Positions 41,454 through 51,330 of a stretch of 64,000 nt of DNA are shown here, one piece after another (the first letter of the stretch is position 1; the number at the start of each line of letters is the position of its first letter). The position numbers were made by a program, and so were the translations under genes. This DNA is from Phenylobacterium sp. (GTDB lineage: Bacteria > Pseudomonadota > Alphaproteobacteria > Caulobacterales > Caulobacteraceae). The stretch lies in the NCBI GenBank assembly GCA_018001015.1, contig JAGNIV010000003.1:124001-188000 (forward strand). Reading direction: 5' to 3'. Below the pieces are notes generated by a model. It was given only the letters and a program-made list of their open reading frames with translations, was not told the DNA's origin and made no database searches.

Positions 41454-42788
41454 CTAGCCGCCGAGGGTCTCGGAGAACCGCACCGGCTCGCCCAGGCTGG
41501 GAGCGATCACCTCGTCGTCGCGCATCACCACCCGGCCGCGGATGATGGTGGCCATCGGCCAGCCGGTGGCCTCGAAGCCGTCGAAGGGGGTCCAGCCGAC
41601 ACGGCTGGCCATGTCCTCGTGCTTGATGATCCGCTTGGCCTTGAGGTCCACGATGGTGAAATCGGCGTCGTTGCCCACCGCCAGCCGGCCCTTGTCGGCC
41701 ATTCCGAACAGGCGGTTGGCGCCGTGGCTGGTGAGGTCGACGAAGCGTTCCAGGGACAGCCGCCCGTTGGCCACGTGGGTCAGCATCACCGGCACCAGGG
41801 TCTGCACGCCGGGCATGCCCGAGGGCGAGGCCGGATAGGGGCGGGCCTTTTCGTCCTTGGTGTGGGGCGCGTGGTCGGAGCCCAGCACGTCGGCGACCCC
41901 GGCGGCCAGCGCATCCCACAGGCCGTCCTGGTGATACTTGTTACGGATCGGCGGGTTCATCTGGGCGTAGCCCTTCAGCCGCTCATAGGCCTCGGGCGCG
42001 GTCAGGGTCAGGTGCTGGGGGGTGACCTCGACGCTGGCCACATCCTTGTTGGCGGCCAGGAAGATCATCTCCTCCTTGGTGGTGACGTGCAGCACGTGGA
42101 TTCGCTTGCCGAGCGCCTTGGCGATGCGCACCAGGCGGTGAGTGGATTCCAGGGCCGAGGCCGCGTCGCGGACCTCCTCGTGGCTGGTCCAGTCGCCGGT
42201 GCGGGCCAACGGCCGGCGCTCGGCCAGGCGGTACTCGTCCTCGGAGTGGAAGGCGGCGCGGCGGTTCACATGGCGCAGCACCTGCTCGATACCCGCGTCG
42301 TCCTGCACCAGCAGGCTGCCGGTCGACGCGCCCATGAACACCTTGATCCCACAGCAGCCGGGCAGGCGCTCCAGTTCGCCCAGGAACACCGCGTTCTCGT
42401 GGGTTCCGCCGACATAGAAGGCGTGGTCACAGTGCATGCGGCCCTTGGCGCGCACCAGCTTGTCGGCCAGGGCGTCGGGATCGGTGGTGGTGGGCTCGGT
42501 GTTCGGCATCTCGAACACGGCCACGACCCCGCCCAGGACGGCGGCGCGGGACCCGCTCTCCAGGTCTTCCTTCCACTCCAGGCCGGGCTCGCGGAAGTGG
42601 ACCTGGGTGTCGATGACGCCGGGCAGGACCGTCAGTCCCTTGGCGTCGAACACCTCGCCGGCGGACGCCTGCGAGAGGTCGCCGATGGCGACGATCTTGC
42701 CGGCGCGCACGCCGACGTCGGAAAGGCCCCGGCCGGCGTGGTTCACCACTTCGCCGCCCCGGATGATTAGGTCGTAGGTCTCGCTCAT
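41454..42788 (-). CDS. Dihydroorotase-like amidohydrolase
   Basis: 444-residue cyclic amidohydrolase. It resembles dihydroorotase: DTQVHFREPGLEWKEDLESGSRAA, GIKVFMGASTGSL (position of the bridging lysine), HSEDEYR, HVLHVTTKEEM and SDHAPHTKDEK (catalytic Asp). The first metal motif is QVH where the normal dihydroorotase has HVH, so one metal-binding His is replaced by Gln. That could alter metal binding or mark a separate subfamily (dihydroorotase-like, allantoinase or hydantoinase). The start at 42788 is the first ATG matching the family; it overlaps the glycosyltransferase stop. Confidence 0.85.
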   Translation of the reverse strand: MSETYDLIIRGGEVVNHAGRGLSDVGVRAGKIVAIGDLSQASAGEVFDAKGLTVLPGVIDTQVHFREPGLEWKEDLESGSRAAVLGGVVAVFEMPNTEPTTTDPDALADKLVRAKGRMHCDHAFYVGGTHENAVFLGELERLPGCCGIKVFMGASTGSLLVQDDAGIEQVLRHVNRRAAFHSEDEYRLAERRPLARTGDWTSHEEVRDAASALESTHRLVRIAKALGKRIHVLHVTTKEEMIFLAANKDVASVEVTPQHLTLTAPEAYERLKGYAQMNPPIRNKYHQDGLWDALAAGVADVLGSDHAPHTKDEKARPYPASPSGMPGVQTLVPVMLTHVANGRLSLERFVDLTSHGANRLFGMADKGRLAVGNDADFTIVDLKAKRIIKHEDMASRVGWTPFDGFEATGWPMATIIRGRVVMRDDEVIAPSLGEPVRFSETLGG

Positions 42789-43759
42789 CTTGTCCCGGTT
42801 GTCTTGGCCAGCAGGTCGCGCGCCGTGGAGACCACGGTGTCGACGGGGAGGTCCATCATGTGACACAGGGCCTGCTGGAAGCCAGGGTCAACCGCACGGA
42901 TGGTGGCGAAATCCCGAGGTCCGCGCACCACGCGGGTGTCGGGCCCCCAGGGGCCGTAGAGCGCCTCGTCCGAGGGTCCGAACAGGCCCACGGTGGGCAC
43001 GCCGGCGGCGGCGGCGATGTGCATCAGGCCCGAATCGTTGCCGATGAACAGGCGGGCGTGCTTGAGGCAGGCATAGGCGGTCAGCAGGTCCACCTTGCCC
43101 ACCAGGTCGATGAAGCGGCTCTTGGGGACCACGTTGCGCAGGGACTGGGTCGCCTGAGCGTCCTCGGGTCCGCCCAGCACCATCAGCCGCGCACCGGCCA
43201 ACGGACCCTCGTCACCGAGCAGCTGGATCGCGGACTGGGCGAAGCGCTCCACCGGCCAGGTCTTGCCGACCCAGTTGGCCGAGGGCGCCAGCGCCAGGAT
43301 CGGGCCCTCACCGGCCGTCAGCTCGGCGGCCATCTGCTCGGTCTCGGGCGAGGTGTAGAGATGAGGCGCAGGCGGATCATCCTCGATCTGCAGAACCCGC
43401 GCCGCCTCCACCACCTTGTGCATCGGGGTCGGCGGCCGCTTGAACACCGCCCGGCGGTCGCGCTTCAGGAAGCCGGAGATCGCCGAGCCCCGCAGGTCCA
43501 CCACCAGGCCCCAGTGGCGCTTGCGCACCTGCCGCCACAGCCGGAACCAATGACGGCCATCCTTGGCCTTCTCGAAGACGATAATCTGATCGAGGTTCGG
43601 CACGTCCAGAAACAGGGGCGCGGCGACAGGTCCGGCGACGATGGTGAACTCGGCGTTGGGGATCTCGGACAGCAGTTTGCTGATGAGCCCGGAAGAGAGC
43701 ACGGCGTCGCCAATCCGCGTGGCGGTGATGAATAGAATCGGGAAGGACCCGGGGGTCAT
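42785..43759 (-). CDS. Glycosyltransferase family 9 (heptosyltransferase-like)
   Basis: 324-residue ADP-heptose:LPS heptosyltransferase-type protein. It has TATRIGDAVLSSGLISKLLSEIP at the N-terminus, the LAPSANWVGKTWPVERFAQSA segment, GNDSGLMHIAAAAGVPTVGLFGPSDEALYGPWG in the nucleotide-sugar site (GNDSGLMHIA core). The start at 43759 is the first ATG with homology. It acts on lipopolysaccharide core or another surface sugar at the cytoplasmic face. It overlaps the dihydroorotase-like gene by four bases, and is divergent from ygfZ. Confidence 0.88.
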   Translation of the reverse strand: MTPGSFPILFITATRIGDAVLSSGLISKLLSEIPNAEFTIVAGPVAAPLFLDVPNLDQIIVFEKAKDGRHWFRLWRQVRKRHWGLVVDLRGSAISGFLKRDRRAVFKRPPTPMHKVVEAARVLQIEDDPPAPHLYTSPETEQMAAELTAGEGPILALAPSANWVGKTWPVERFAQSAIQLLGDEGPLAGARLMVLGGPEDAQATQSLRNVVPKSRFIDLVGKVDLLTAYACLKHARLFIGNDSGLMHIAAAAGVPTVGLFGPSDEALYGPWGPDTRVVRGPRDFATIRAVDPGFQQALCHMMDLPVDTVVSTARDLLAKTTGTR

Positions 43760-43820
43760 CGCCCCTCTATACGGCTCCCGGCGCTGGCGCTCCACCCGTG
43801 CCGTACCTAACTTCGACATC

Positions 43821-44624
43821 ATGCCGCACGCTCTCTCCTACGCCGCCCTCAGCAGCCGGGCCCTGATCTCGCTCTCGGGCGAGGACTGGCGCGACTTCCT
43901 CCAGGGTCTGATCACTCAGGATGTGGAAACGCTGCAACCCGGCGAACTGCGGTTCGGCGGACTACTGACCCCACAAGGACGGCTTTTGTTCGACCTCTTT
44001 GTCGTGGGGCGCGACGACGGATGCTGGCTGGATGTCGAGGGCGAGCACCGCGCGGCTCTGACGATGCGGCTGACCATGTACCGCCTGCGGGCGAAGGTGG
44101 TGATCGCCGCCGACGAGACGCCGGTGGCGGCGCTGTTCGGCCAGGGCGCGGCCCCACCGGGCTGGATCGTCGATCCGAGGCTCGCAGGGCTTGGCTGGCG
44201 CGGCTACGGCGCCGCATCGGGCGACGCAGCTGTCGTCGATGAAGCCGTCTACGAGACCCATCGCCTGGCGCTGGGCGTGCCGGGCCCCGCCGACTGGGGC
44301 TCGGAGAAGACCTATCCCATCGAGGCCAATTTCGACCTGCTGAACGGCATCGACTTCCATAAGGGCTGCTTCGTCGGCCAGGAGACCACCTCGCGCATGA
44401 AGCGCCGGGGTCAGATCAAGAACCGCATGTTGCCGCTGACGTTCGAGGGTGCTCCGCCGGCCTTCGACGCCGAGCTGCTGCTGGGCGACCGGCGGGCGGG
44501 CGGGATGCTGTCGGGCCAGGACGGCAGGGCCATGGCGCTGTTGCGGCTGGACCGGATCGACGGCGACCTGACCGCGGATGGCAAGGCTGTGAAGGTGGAT
44601 CGGCCGAAGTGGCTGCCGCTCTAA
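43821..44624 (+). CDS. ygfZ: Folate-binding protein YgfZ/GcvT-like (Fe-S cluster factor)
   Basis: 267-residue GcvT-fold protein. The YgfZ signature KGCFVGQETTSRMKRRG (K-G-C-x-G-Q-E core) is present and the N-terminus opens like the family (LSGEDWRDFLQGLITQDVETL). YgfZ uses tetrahydrofolate and helps assembly or repair of Fe-S enzymes. Candidate clients in the window include MutY and the Rieske protein, but that is inference. The ATG at 43821 is chosen; earlier codons run antisense to the glycosyltransferase. Confidence 0.92.
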   Translation: MPHALSYAALSSRALISLSGEDWRDFLQGLITQDVETLQPGELRFGGLLTPQGRLLFDLFVVGRDDGCWLDVEGEHRAALTMRLTMYRLRAKVVIAADETPVAALFGQGAAPPGWIVDPRLAGLGWRGYGAASGDAAVVDEAVYETHRLALGVPGPADWGSEKTYPIEANFDLLNGIDFHKGCFVGQETTSRMKRRGQIKNRMLPLTFEGAPPAFDAELLLGDRRAGGMLSGQDGRAMALLRLDRIDGDLTADGKAVKVDRPKWLPL

Positions 44625-45478
44625 AGGAAGAAGGCCCGCAGCGCCTTCAACGTCTCGGACGGGTTTTCCTCGGGGATGAAGTGGCCGCTTTCGATGGCGT
44701 GGCCCTGCACGTCGTCGGCCCAGTCGCGCCAGATAGCCAGCACGTCGTACCAGGCGGCCAACGCGCCCTTTGACCCCCACAGCACCTGGACCGGGACCTT
44801 GATCCGGGTCTTGCCGCGATCGGCCTCATCGGCGGCGACGTCATAGGAGGCGCCGGCGCGGTAGTCCTCGCAGATGGCGTGGACCATGGCCGGGTTCTGC
44901 AGGCAGCGGACGTAGTCGGCATAGGTGGTGGGATCGAACATTCCGCCCGAGCCCCTGAACAGGAAGTATTCCGGATCGGCGCCGATCACCGTCTCCGGGA
45001 ACGGATGGGCCTGGGCCAGGAACGACCAATGCCAGTAGGCGAGCGCGAAGGCCTTGTTGGCCCGTTTCCACACATCGGCGGTGGGGATGATGTCCAGGAT
45101 GGACAGCTTCAGCAGGACCTCGGGATGATCCAGGGCCAGGCGGTAGGCCACCCGCCCGCCGCGGTCGTGGCCGGCGAGGTTGAAGCGGTCAAAGCCGAAG
45201 TGCTTCATCAGGGCCAGGGCGTCGCGGCCCATCGCGCGCTTGGAATAGGTCTCGTGATCCGGCGTGGTGGCCGGCGCGGTGCTCTCGCCATAACCCCGCA
45301 GGTCGGGCGCGATGACCGTGAAGTCGCGGGCCAGGTCATCGGCCACGCGGCTCCACATCATGTGGGTCTCCGGGTAACCGTGCAGCAGCAGGAGCGGTGG
45401 GCCCGAGCCGCCGTGACGCACCCGCAGGGTCACCTCGCCGACATCGACCCGCGACAGTTGGAAGCCCTCGAACGCCAT
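44621..45478 (-). CDS. Alpha/beta hydrolase, haloacetate (fluoroacetate) dehalogenase-like
   Basis: 285-residue alpha/beta hydrolase with an Asp nucleophile: GHDRGGRVAYRLALDHP places Asp105 at the elbow, with Arg106 and Arg109 in the positions that hold the carboxylate in fluoroacetate dehalogenase. His150-Trp151 (YWHWSF) match the halide-binding pair, a conserved DYRAGA segment follows, and His266 is the general base. These residues are the known active-site set of FAcD-type dehalogenases, so a haloacetate dehalogenase is the best guess; epoxide hydrolase relatives share part of the pattern. It converges with ygfZ (overlap of four bases). Confidence 0.82.
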   Translation of the reverse strand: MAFEGFQLSRVDVGEVTLRVRHGGSGPPLLLLHGYPETHMMWSRVADDLARDFTVIAPDLRGYGESTAPATTPDHETYSKRAMGRDALALMKHFGFDRFNLAGHDRGGRVAYRLALDHPEVLLKLSILDIIPTADVWKRANKAFALAYWHWSFLAQAHPFPETVIGADPEYFLFRGSGGMFDPTTYADYVRCLQNPAMVHAICEDYRAGASYDVAADEADRGKTRIKVPVQVLWGSKGALAAWYDVLAIWRDWADDVQGHAIESGHFIPEENPSETLKALRAFFL

Positions 45479-45530
45479 CTATCTCGGTCCCGCTTGATTG
45501 GCCGCCGCCACGCCTGCGAAAACACCAGCC

Positions 45531-46121
45531 ATGACTTCCGAACCGATTCGATGCGGCTGGCGCGGCATGCAGGGCGACCCCCTGTACGAGGACTATCACG
45601 ACATGGAATGGGGCGTACCGGAATACGATTCCCGCGCCCTCTGGGAGAAGCTGGTGCTGGACGGTTTCCAGGCCGGCCTCTCCTGGATCACCATCCTGAA
45701 GAAGCGCGACGCCTTCCGCGCGGCCTTCGCCGACTTCGATCCGGAGATCGTCGCCCGCTATGGCGACGAGGACCGCGCCCGGCTGATGGCCGACGCCGGC
45801 ATCGTGCGCTCCAACGCCAAGATCGACGCCGCCATCAACGGCGCGCGCATCTACTTGGACATGCGAGACAAGGGTGAGGACTTCTCCCAGTTCCTCTGGA
45901 GCTTCACCAACGGCCGGGTGATCCACAACAGGTGGGAAGCCATCAGTGACGTGCCGGCCCAGACCGAGGTCGCCGTCCAGATGTCCAAGGGGCTCAAGCA
46001 GAAGGGCTTCAAGTTCGTCGGCCCGGTGATAGTCTACGCCTTCATGCAGGCCACCGGCTTCGTCAACGACCACCTCACCTGCTGCCACCGCCACGGGCCC
46101 GTCGACCGGATGAGCGCCTGA
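45531..46121 (+). CDS. tag: DNA-3-methyladenine glycosylase I
   Basis: 196-residue HhH-fold DNA repair glycosylase that removes 3-methyladenine. The N-terminal [23 protein letters not shown] is the TagI signature with Tyr/Trp residues lining the base pocket, followed by [21 protein letters not shown] with the catalytic Glu region. The zinc-binding residues are the N-terminal Cys and the C-terminal CCHRH. The ATG at 45531 is preferred to a frame-open codon 11 residues earlier. The stop overlaps the rnhB start by one base. Confidence 0.94.
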   Translation: MTSEPIRCGWRGMQGDPLYEDYHDMEWGVPEYDSRALWEKLVLDGFQAGLSWITILKKRDAFRAAFADFDPEIVARYGDEDRARLMADAGIVRSNAKIDAAINGARIYLDMRDKGEDFSQFLWSFTNGRVIHNRWEAISDVPAQTEVAVQMSKGLKQKGFKFVGPVIVYAFMQATGFVNDHLTCCHRHGPVDRMSA

Positions 46122-46756
46122 TGCCCGACATGCTGCTGGAAAGCGCCTGCCCGGCGCCGGTCTGCGGCGTGGACGAGGCTGGTCGCGGCCCATGGGCGGG
46201 GCCGGTCTCGGCCGGCGCGGTGATCCTCGATCCGGACCGCGTGCCCAAGGGCCTGAACGACTCCAAGAAGCTCAGCGCCAAGCAGCGCGAGGACCTCGAG
46301 CTGGAGATCAAGGACAAGGCCGTCGCCTGGGGCGTCGGCTTCGCCAGCGTCGAGGAGATCGCCGAGCTCAACATCCTGCACGCCGCGGGCCTGGCCATGT
46401 GCCGCGCCATCGGCGAGCTCGCCGTGGAGCCCGCCTTCGCCTTGGTGGACGGCAACTACCGCTTCAAGCTGCCCTGCCCCATCAAGACGGTGATCAAGGG
46501 CGACGGGATCAGCAGTTCCATCGCCGCGGCCTCCATCCTGGCCAAGGTGGCCCGCGACCGGCTGATGCGGGAGATGGACGGCCTCTATCCCGGCTACGGC
46601 TTCGCCGCCCACAAGGGCTATCACGCCCCCATCCACGTCGAGGCCCTGCGGACGCTGGGTCCCTGCGAGATCCACCGTATGGGCTGGGCGCCGGTGAAAC
46701 TGGCCTTGAGGGGTGAGCCCGTGAACGGCGAGCTTGATTTACTGAATCAAGATTGA
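46121..46756 (+). CDS. rnhB: Ribonuclease HII
   Basis: 211-residue enzyme that cuts RNA in RNA:DNA hybrids, including single ribonucleotides in DNA. The first catalytic motif [20 protein letters not shown] carries the Asp-Glu pair; [23 protein letters not shown] and the [19 protein letters not shown]-terminal catalytic segment follow. It is coupled to tag upstream (one-base overlap). In Caulobacter rnhB sits near ccrM; here a DUF2332 gene comes between. The last codons are AT-rich and contain a GANTC site inside a short inverted repeat (46733-46751). Confidence 0.95.
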   Translation: MPDMLLESACPAPVCGVDEAGRGPWAGPVSAGAVILDPDRVPKGLNDSKKLSAKQREDLELEIKDKAVAWGVGFASVEEIAELNILHAAGLAMCRAIGELAVEPAFALVDGNYRFKLPCPIKTVIKGDGISSSIAAASILAKVARDRLMREMDGLYPGYGFAAHKGYHAPIHVEALRTLGPCEIHRMGWAPVKLALRGEPVNGELDLLNQD

Positions 46757-46788
46757 CCCCTTTCCCGCACCGGCGGGAGATCGCGGTC

Positions 46789-47847
46789 ATGGATAATCCC
46801 GAACTCGCCAGGTCCCTCCGCCTACAGGCCGCCGGCTGCCGCAACCTGGGCTCGCCCTTCCATGGTGACCTGCTGGAACATGCCGCCGACGATCTGGAGG
46901 CCGACGGCCCGGTCGTGGCCCTGCTGACGCCCTGGGCGGAGGCCGACCTCCGCAAGCTGTTTGACGACGCCGTGGCCCTGCGCCTGTTGGGTGGCCTGCA
47001 CGATCTGGTGCTCAGCGGTGATGACCTGGCCCTGGCCGCCACCTACCCAACGCCTGGACGCAAGGCTGATGCGGCGCCGGCCTGGATCGCCGCGCGGGCG
47101 GCGATCCTCCGCCATCAGGACCGGCTGGCGGCCTTCATGACCCACGAACCCCAGACCAACGAGGTCCGCAGGTCAGCCTGCCTGGCGCCGGGCTTCCTGA
47201 CCATCGCCGCCGAGACCGGCCTGCCGATCCGCGCCTTCGAGGTGGCGGCCAGCGCCGGGCTGAACCTCAACTGGGACAAATACCGCTACCAGTTCGGCGA
47301 CACCGCCTGGGGTGATCCCGAGGCGCGGGTGGTGATGGACACCCAATGGACCGGCTCAGCCCCGCCCGTGGACGCCAGGGTCGAGGTGGTCGAGCGCGCC
47401 GCCTGCGACCGCCGGCCCGGCGATCTGACCGACCCTGACCAACGCCGCCGGCTGCTGGCCTATATCTGGCCCGACCAGTTCGAACGCCTGGACCGCATCC
47501 GCGCGGCCATCGATCTGGCCTTGTCATTGAGAGTGACGGTGGAGGAAGCCGACGCCGTGGACTGGACCGCCCGCGTCGCGGCCCCGCGGGCCGGTGCGGC
47601 GACCGTCCTCTATCACTCGGTCTTCTGGCAATACATGCCTGCTGAGAGCCAAGCGGCCTTGGCACAGGCTCTGGCCAGCCATGGCGCGAGCGCCACGCGG
47701 GCCGCCCCCTTCGCCTGGCTGCGGATGGAGCCGCCGCCCGAGCACATGAGCAATATGGAGGTTCGCCTCACCCTCTGGCCCGGGGGCGAGGATCGCATCC
47801 TGGCCACCGTCCACCCGCATGGCGCGTGGGTTAAGTGGTTGAATTGA
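46789..47847 (+). CDS. DUF2332 family protein
   Basis: 352-residue DUF2332 protein. The NPELARSLRLQAAGCRNLGSPFHGDLLEHAADDL opening (core SPFHGDLLEHAADD) is diagnostic. TNEVRRSACLAPGFLTIAAETGLPIRAFEVAASAGLNLNWDKYRY is the central conserved stretch; HSVFWQYMP and GAWVKWLN follow. The fold resembles a degenerate SAM-methyltransferase in outline (EVAASAGLNLNWD in the place of the cofactor loop), but no activity is known. The start at 46789 has a CGGGAGA ribosome site. It sits between rnhB and ccrM; the 3' end of its frame (about 47831-47856) holds TTAA motifs that may belong to ccrM regulation. Confidence 0.8.
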   Translation: MDNPELARSLRLQAAGCRNLGSPFHGDLLEHAADDLEADGPVVALLTPWAEADLRKLFDDAVALRLLGGLHDLVLSGDDLALAATYPTPGRKADAAPAWIAARAAILRHQDRLAAFMTHEPQTNEVRRSACLAPGFLTIAAETGLPIRAFEVAASAGLNLNWDKYRYQFGDTAWGDPEARVVMDTQWTGSAPPVDARVEVVERAACDRRPGDLTDPDQRRRLLAYIWPDQFERLDRIRAAIDLALSLRVTVEEADAVDWTARVAAPRAGAATVLYHSVFWQYMPAESQAALAQALASHGASATRAAPFAWLRMEPPPEHMSNMEVRLTLWPGGEDRILATVHPHGAWVKWLN

Positions 47848-47851
47848 TCGA

Positions 47852-49025
<1,174 letters not shown>

Positions 49026-49038
49026 CGAGAAGTTCGAC

Positions 49039-49065
49039 CCGGCCGCCAATTTGTCTGGCGGTCGG
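49039..49065 (+). terminator. Hairpin after ccrM (weak terminator candidate)
   Basis: A ten-bp stem with one mismatch (CCGGCCGCCA / TGGCGGTCGG, loop of seven) lies 14 bases past the ccrM stop. There is no T-run, so it may be an end-protecting structure. Confidence 0.35.
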
Positions 49066-49090
49066 TACGCTCGCGGTTAAGCTCGGGACC

Positions 49091-50287
49091 ATGAATCCGC
49101 GCATCTATGTCCTGACCCTGGTGACCTTCGCCTTCGGGTCGGGCGCCTTCATCTTCGCCGGCCTGCTGGAGAGCCTGGCGGCCGACCTCGGCGTCACCAC
49201 GGCCGTGGCCGGGCAGCTTCAGACGGTGTTCGTCCTGACCTCGGCGGTGCTGGGGCCGGTGGCGGCCTGGCTGTTTGGGCGGGTCGACCGCAAGATCATG
49301 GTGATGGCCGCTCTGGCCCTGGGCCTGGCCCTTCACCTGGCCTGCGCCATGACCCCCAATTTCGAGACCCTGATGGTGCTGCGCGCCCTGGCGGGCCTGG
49401 CCGGCGCCATGTCGGGCCCGGCCGCCAGCGTCGCCGCGGCCTCCCTGGTCCCCCCGGAGCGGCGGGGCTCGGCCCTGGCCATGGTGTCAGGGGGCATGAC
49501 CCTGGCCTTCGTCGTCGGCATCCCGCTTGGCAGTATCGTCGGCGCGGCGTTCGACTGGCGCGCCACCTTCCTGTTGGCCGCGGGGCTGTCGGCCATCGCC
49601 CTGACGGCGGTGGTCTTCTTCCTGCCCAAGGTCCCCGCGCCGCCCAAGCGCGTGGGGGGCGGCGACACGTTGAAGGTCCTGCTGCCAACCATCTGGCCCT
49701 TCTACCTGACCACCTTCCTGACCTTCGCCGCCAACATGACGCTGAACCTCTACATCGCCCCCATCGTGCGGGTCGGCGCGGGCGTGACGGGCGCGGGCGT
49801 CGGGGCCTTCCAGGCGATGATCGGGGTGGGCTCCATCGCCGGCCTGTGGCTGGGGGCGCGGGCCGCCGACCGCAATGCGGGCAAAAGTTGGATCCTGCAG
49901 GGCTTCATCATCCAGGCCACCGCGATGAGCGTCCACTTCGCCGCCACCCACCACGTCCTGCCCGATGGCTGGCCGAGCGCGGTCCTGGTGGCGCTGGGCA
50001 TCTTCCTGGCGGCCACGGCGCTGTTCTCGATCACCCCGGTGATCCAATCCAGCCTGATCCAGGCGACCGGCGGCGCGCCCGTGGCCCTGGCGCTGAACGG
50101 CTCGGTGATCTCGGTGGGCCAGGCCCTGGGCTCGACGGTGGGGGGCGCGGCCCTGGCCGCCTACGGGGTTCCGGCCATCCCCGCCGCCGCCCTGGCCATG
50201 TCGCTGACCGCCCTGATCACCCTGACCTTCCTGTTCCCCCGAGCGGCGACCGTCGAGGAGGCCAAGGCCGAGGCGGAGAAGGCCTAG
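49091..50287 (+). CDS. MFS transporter (DHA1/AraJ-like)
   Basis: 398-residue inner-membrane protein with about twelve hydrophobic helices. The FGRVDRKIMVMAALALGLALHLAC segment is the conserved cytoplasmic loop between helices 2 and 3, and VSGGMTLAFVVGIPLGSIVGAAFDWR (cited by its GIPLGS core) is the drug-exporter motif of this branch. Substrate unknown. It is convergent with mutY (overlap of four bases). Confidence 0.85.
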   Translation: MNPRIYVLTLVTFAFGSGAFIFAGLLESLAADLGVTTAVAGQLQTVFVLTSAVLGPVAAWLFGRVDRKIMVMAALALGLALHLACAMTPNFETLMVLRALAGLAGAMSGPAASVAAASLVPPERRGSALAMVSGGMTLAFVVGIPLGSIVGAAFDWRATFLLAAGLSAIALTAVVFFLPKVPAPPKRVGGGDTLKVLLPTIWPFYLTTFLTFAANMTLNLYIAPIVRVGAGVTGAGVGAFQAMIGVGSIAGLWLGARAADRNAGKSWILQGFIIQATAMSVHFAATHHVLPDGWPSAVLVALGIFLAATALFSITPVIQSSLIQATGGAPVALALNGSVISVGQALGSTVGGAALAAYGVPAIPAAALAMSLTALITLTFLFPRAATVEEAKAEAEKA

Positions 50288-51330
50288 AGCAGGCTGTTGA
50301 GAGCCGCGCGAGCGGCCTTCAGGAACACGCTCGGCAGGCCGTCGAGATCGCGCCTCGGCGACCAGATCACACCCTCGGCGTCACCCTCCGCCCTGAGCAG
50401 CTTCAGGGTCAGGGTGAAGTGGGTGAAGCCGTGCTCCACCTCCCCCACATCGCGCCAGTCGGCCTCGGCCGGCGCCTCCGCGCGGGCTTCGGCATCCGCA
50501 TGGGGTGCGCTGCGCCAGTCGCTGGTGGGCAGGGCCAGCATGCCGCCCAGCAGGCCTTTCGGGGGGCGGAGCACCAAGGCCACCTGATCGCCTCTGGTCA
50601 GGACATAGGCCACGCCGTGACGATGCGGCCGGACGGCCTTCGCTGTCTTGCGCGGATAGGTCTCGGGCGCACCTGTGGCCAGCGCCGCGCAGTCGGCCGA
50701 GACTGGGCAGCGGTCGCAGAGCGGCGACTTCGGTTTGCAGATGGTGGCGCCCAGATCCATCAGGGCCTGGGCCCAGTCGCCGGGACGGTCGTCGCGCACC
50801 AGTGCCTCCGCCAGGCGCTTCAGCTCCGGCTTGGCGTGCGGCAGCGGGGTCTCAACGGCGAAAAGGCGCGACATGACCCGCTCGACATTGCCGTCCACCA
50901 CGTTGGTCGGTCGATCGAAGGCGATGGCCGCCACGGCGGCGGCTGTATAGGGGCCGAGCCCGGGCAGGCCACGCAAGGCCTCCTCGGTGTCGGGGAAGAC
51001 GCCGCCGTGATCGGCGGCCACGGCCCGGGCGCAGGCCAGCAGGTTGCGGGCGCGGGCGTAGTAACCGAGCCCGGCCCAGGCGGCCATCACCTCGACGTCC
51101 TGCTCGGCGGCCAGGGCGGTGACGGTGGGCCAGCGGGCGATGAACTTGAGGAAATAGGGCGTGGCGTGCGGCACGGTGGTCTGCTGCAGCATCACCTCCG
51201 ACAGCCAGACCCGGTAGGGATCCTGGCGCACCCCTGCGCGGCCGTCAGTGGGGCCGACCCGCCAGGCGAGGTCGCGCGCCTGGCCATCGTACCAGGCCAG
51301 CAGCCTGGCGCGGAGACCCGCGGCGTTCAT
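50284..51330 (-). CDS. mutY: A/G-specific adenine glycosylase
   Basis: 348-residue DNA repair enzyme that removes adenine mispaired with 8-oxoguanine. The catalytic HhH region is GLPGLGPYTAAAVAAIAFDRPTNVVDGNVERVMSRLF (core LPGLGPYTA and VVDGNVERV), with the catalytic Glu at the N-terminal QQTTV region (EVMLQQTTV). The 4Fe-4S cluster loop has Cys spacing CKPKSPLCDRCPVSADC. A C-terminal NUDIX-like domain (about 230-348) recognises the damaged base. Its start overlaps the MFS stop (four bases). Confidence 0.96.
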   Translation of the reverse strand: MNAAGLRARLLAWYDGQARDLAWRVGPTDGRAGVRQDPYRVWLSEVMLQQTTVPHATPYFLKFIARWPTVTALAAEQDVEVMAAWAGLGYYARARNLLACARAVAADHGGVFPDTEEALRGLPGLGPYTAAAVAAIAFDRPTNVVDGNVERVMSRLFAVETPLPHAKPELKRLAEALVRDDRPGDWAQALMDLGATICKPKSPLCDRCPVSADCAALATGAPETYPRKTAKAVRPHRHGVAYVLTRGDQVALVLRPPKGLLGGMLALPTSDWRSAPHADAEARAEAPAEADWRDVGEVEHGFTHFTLTLKLLRAEGDAEGVIWSPRRDLDGLPSVFLKAARAALNSLL

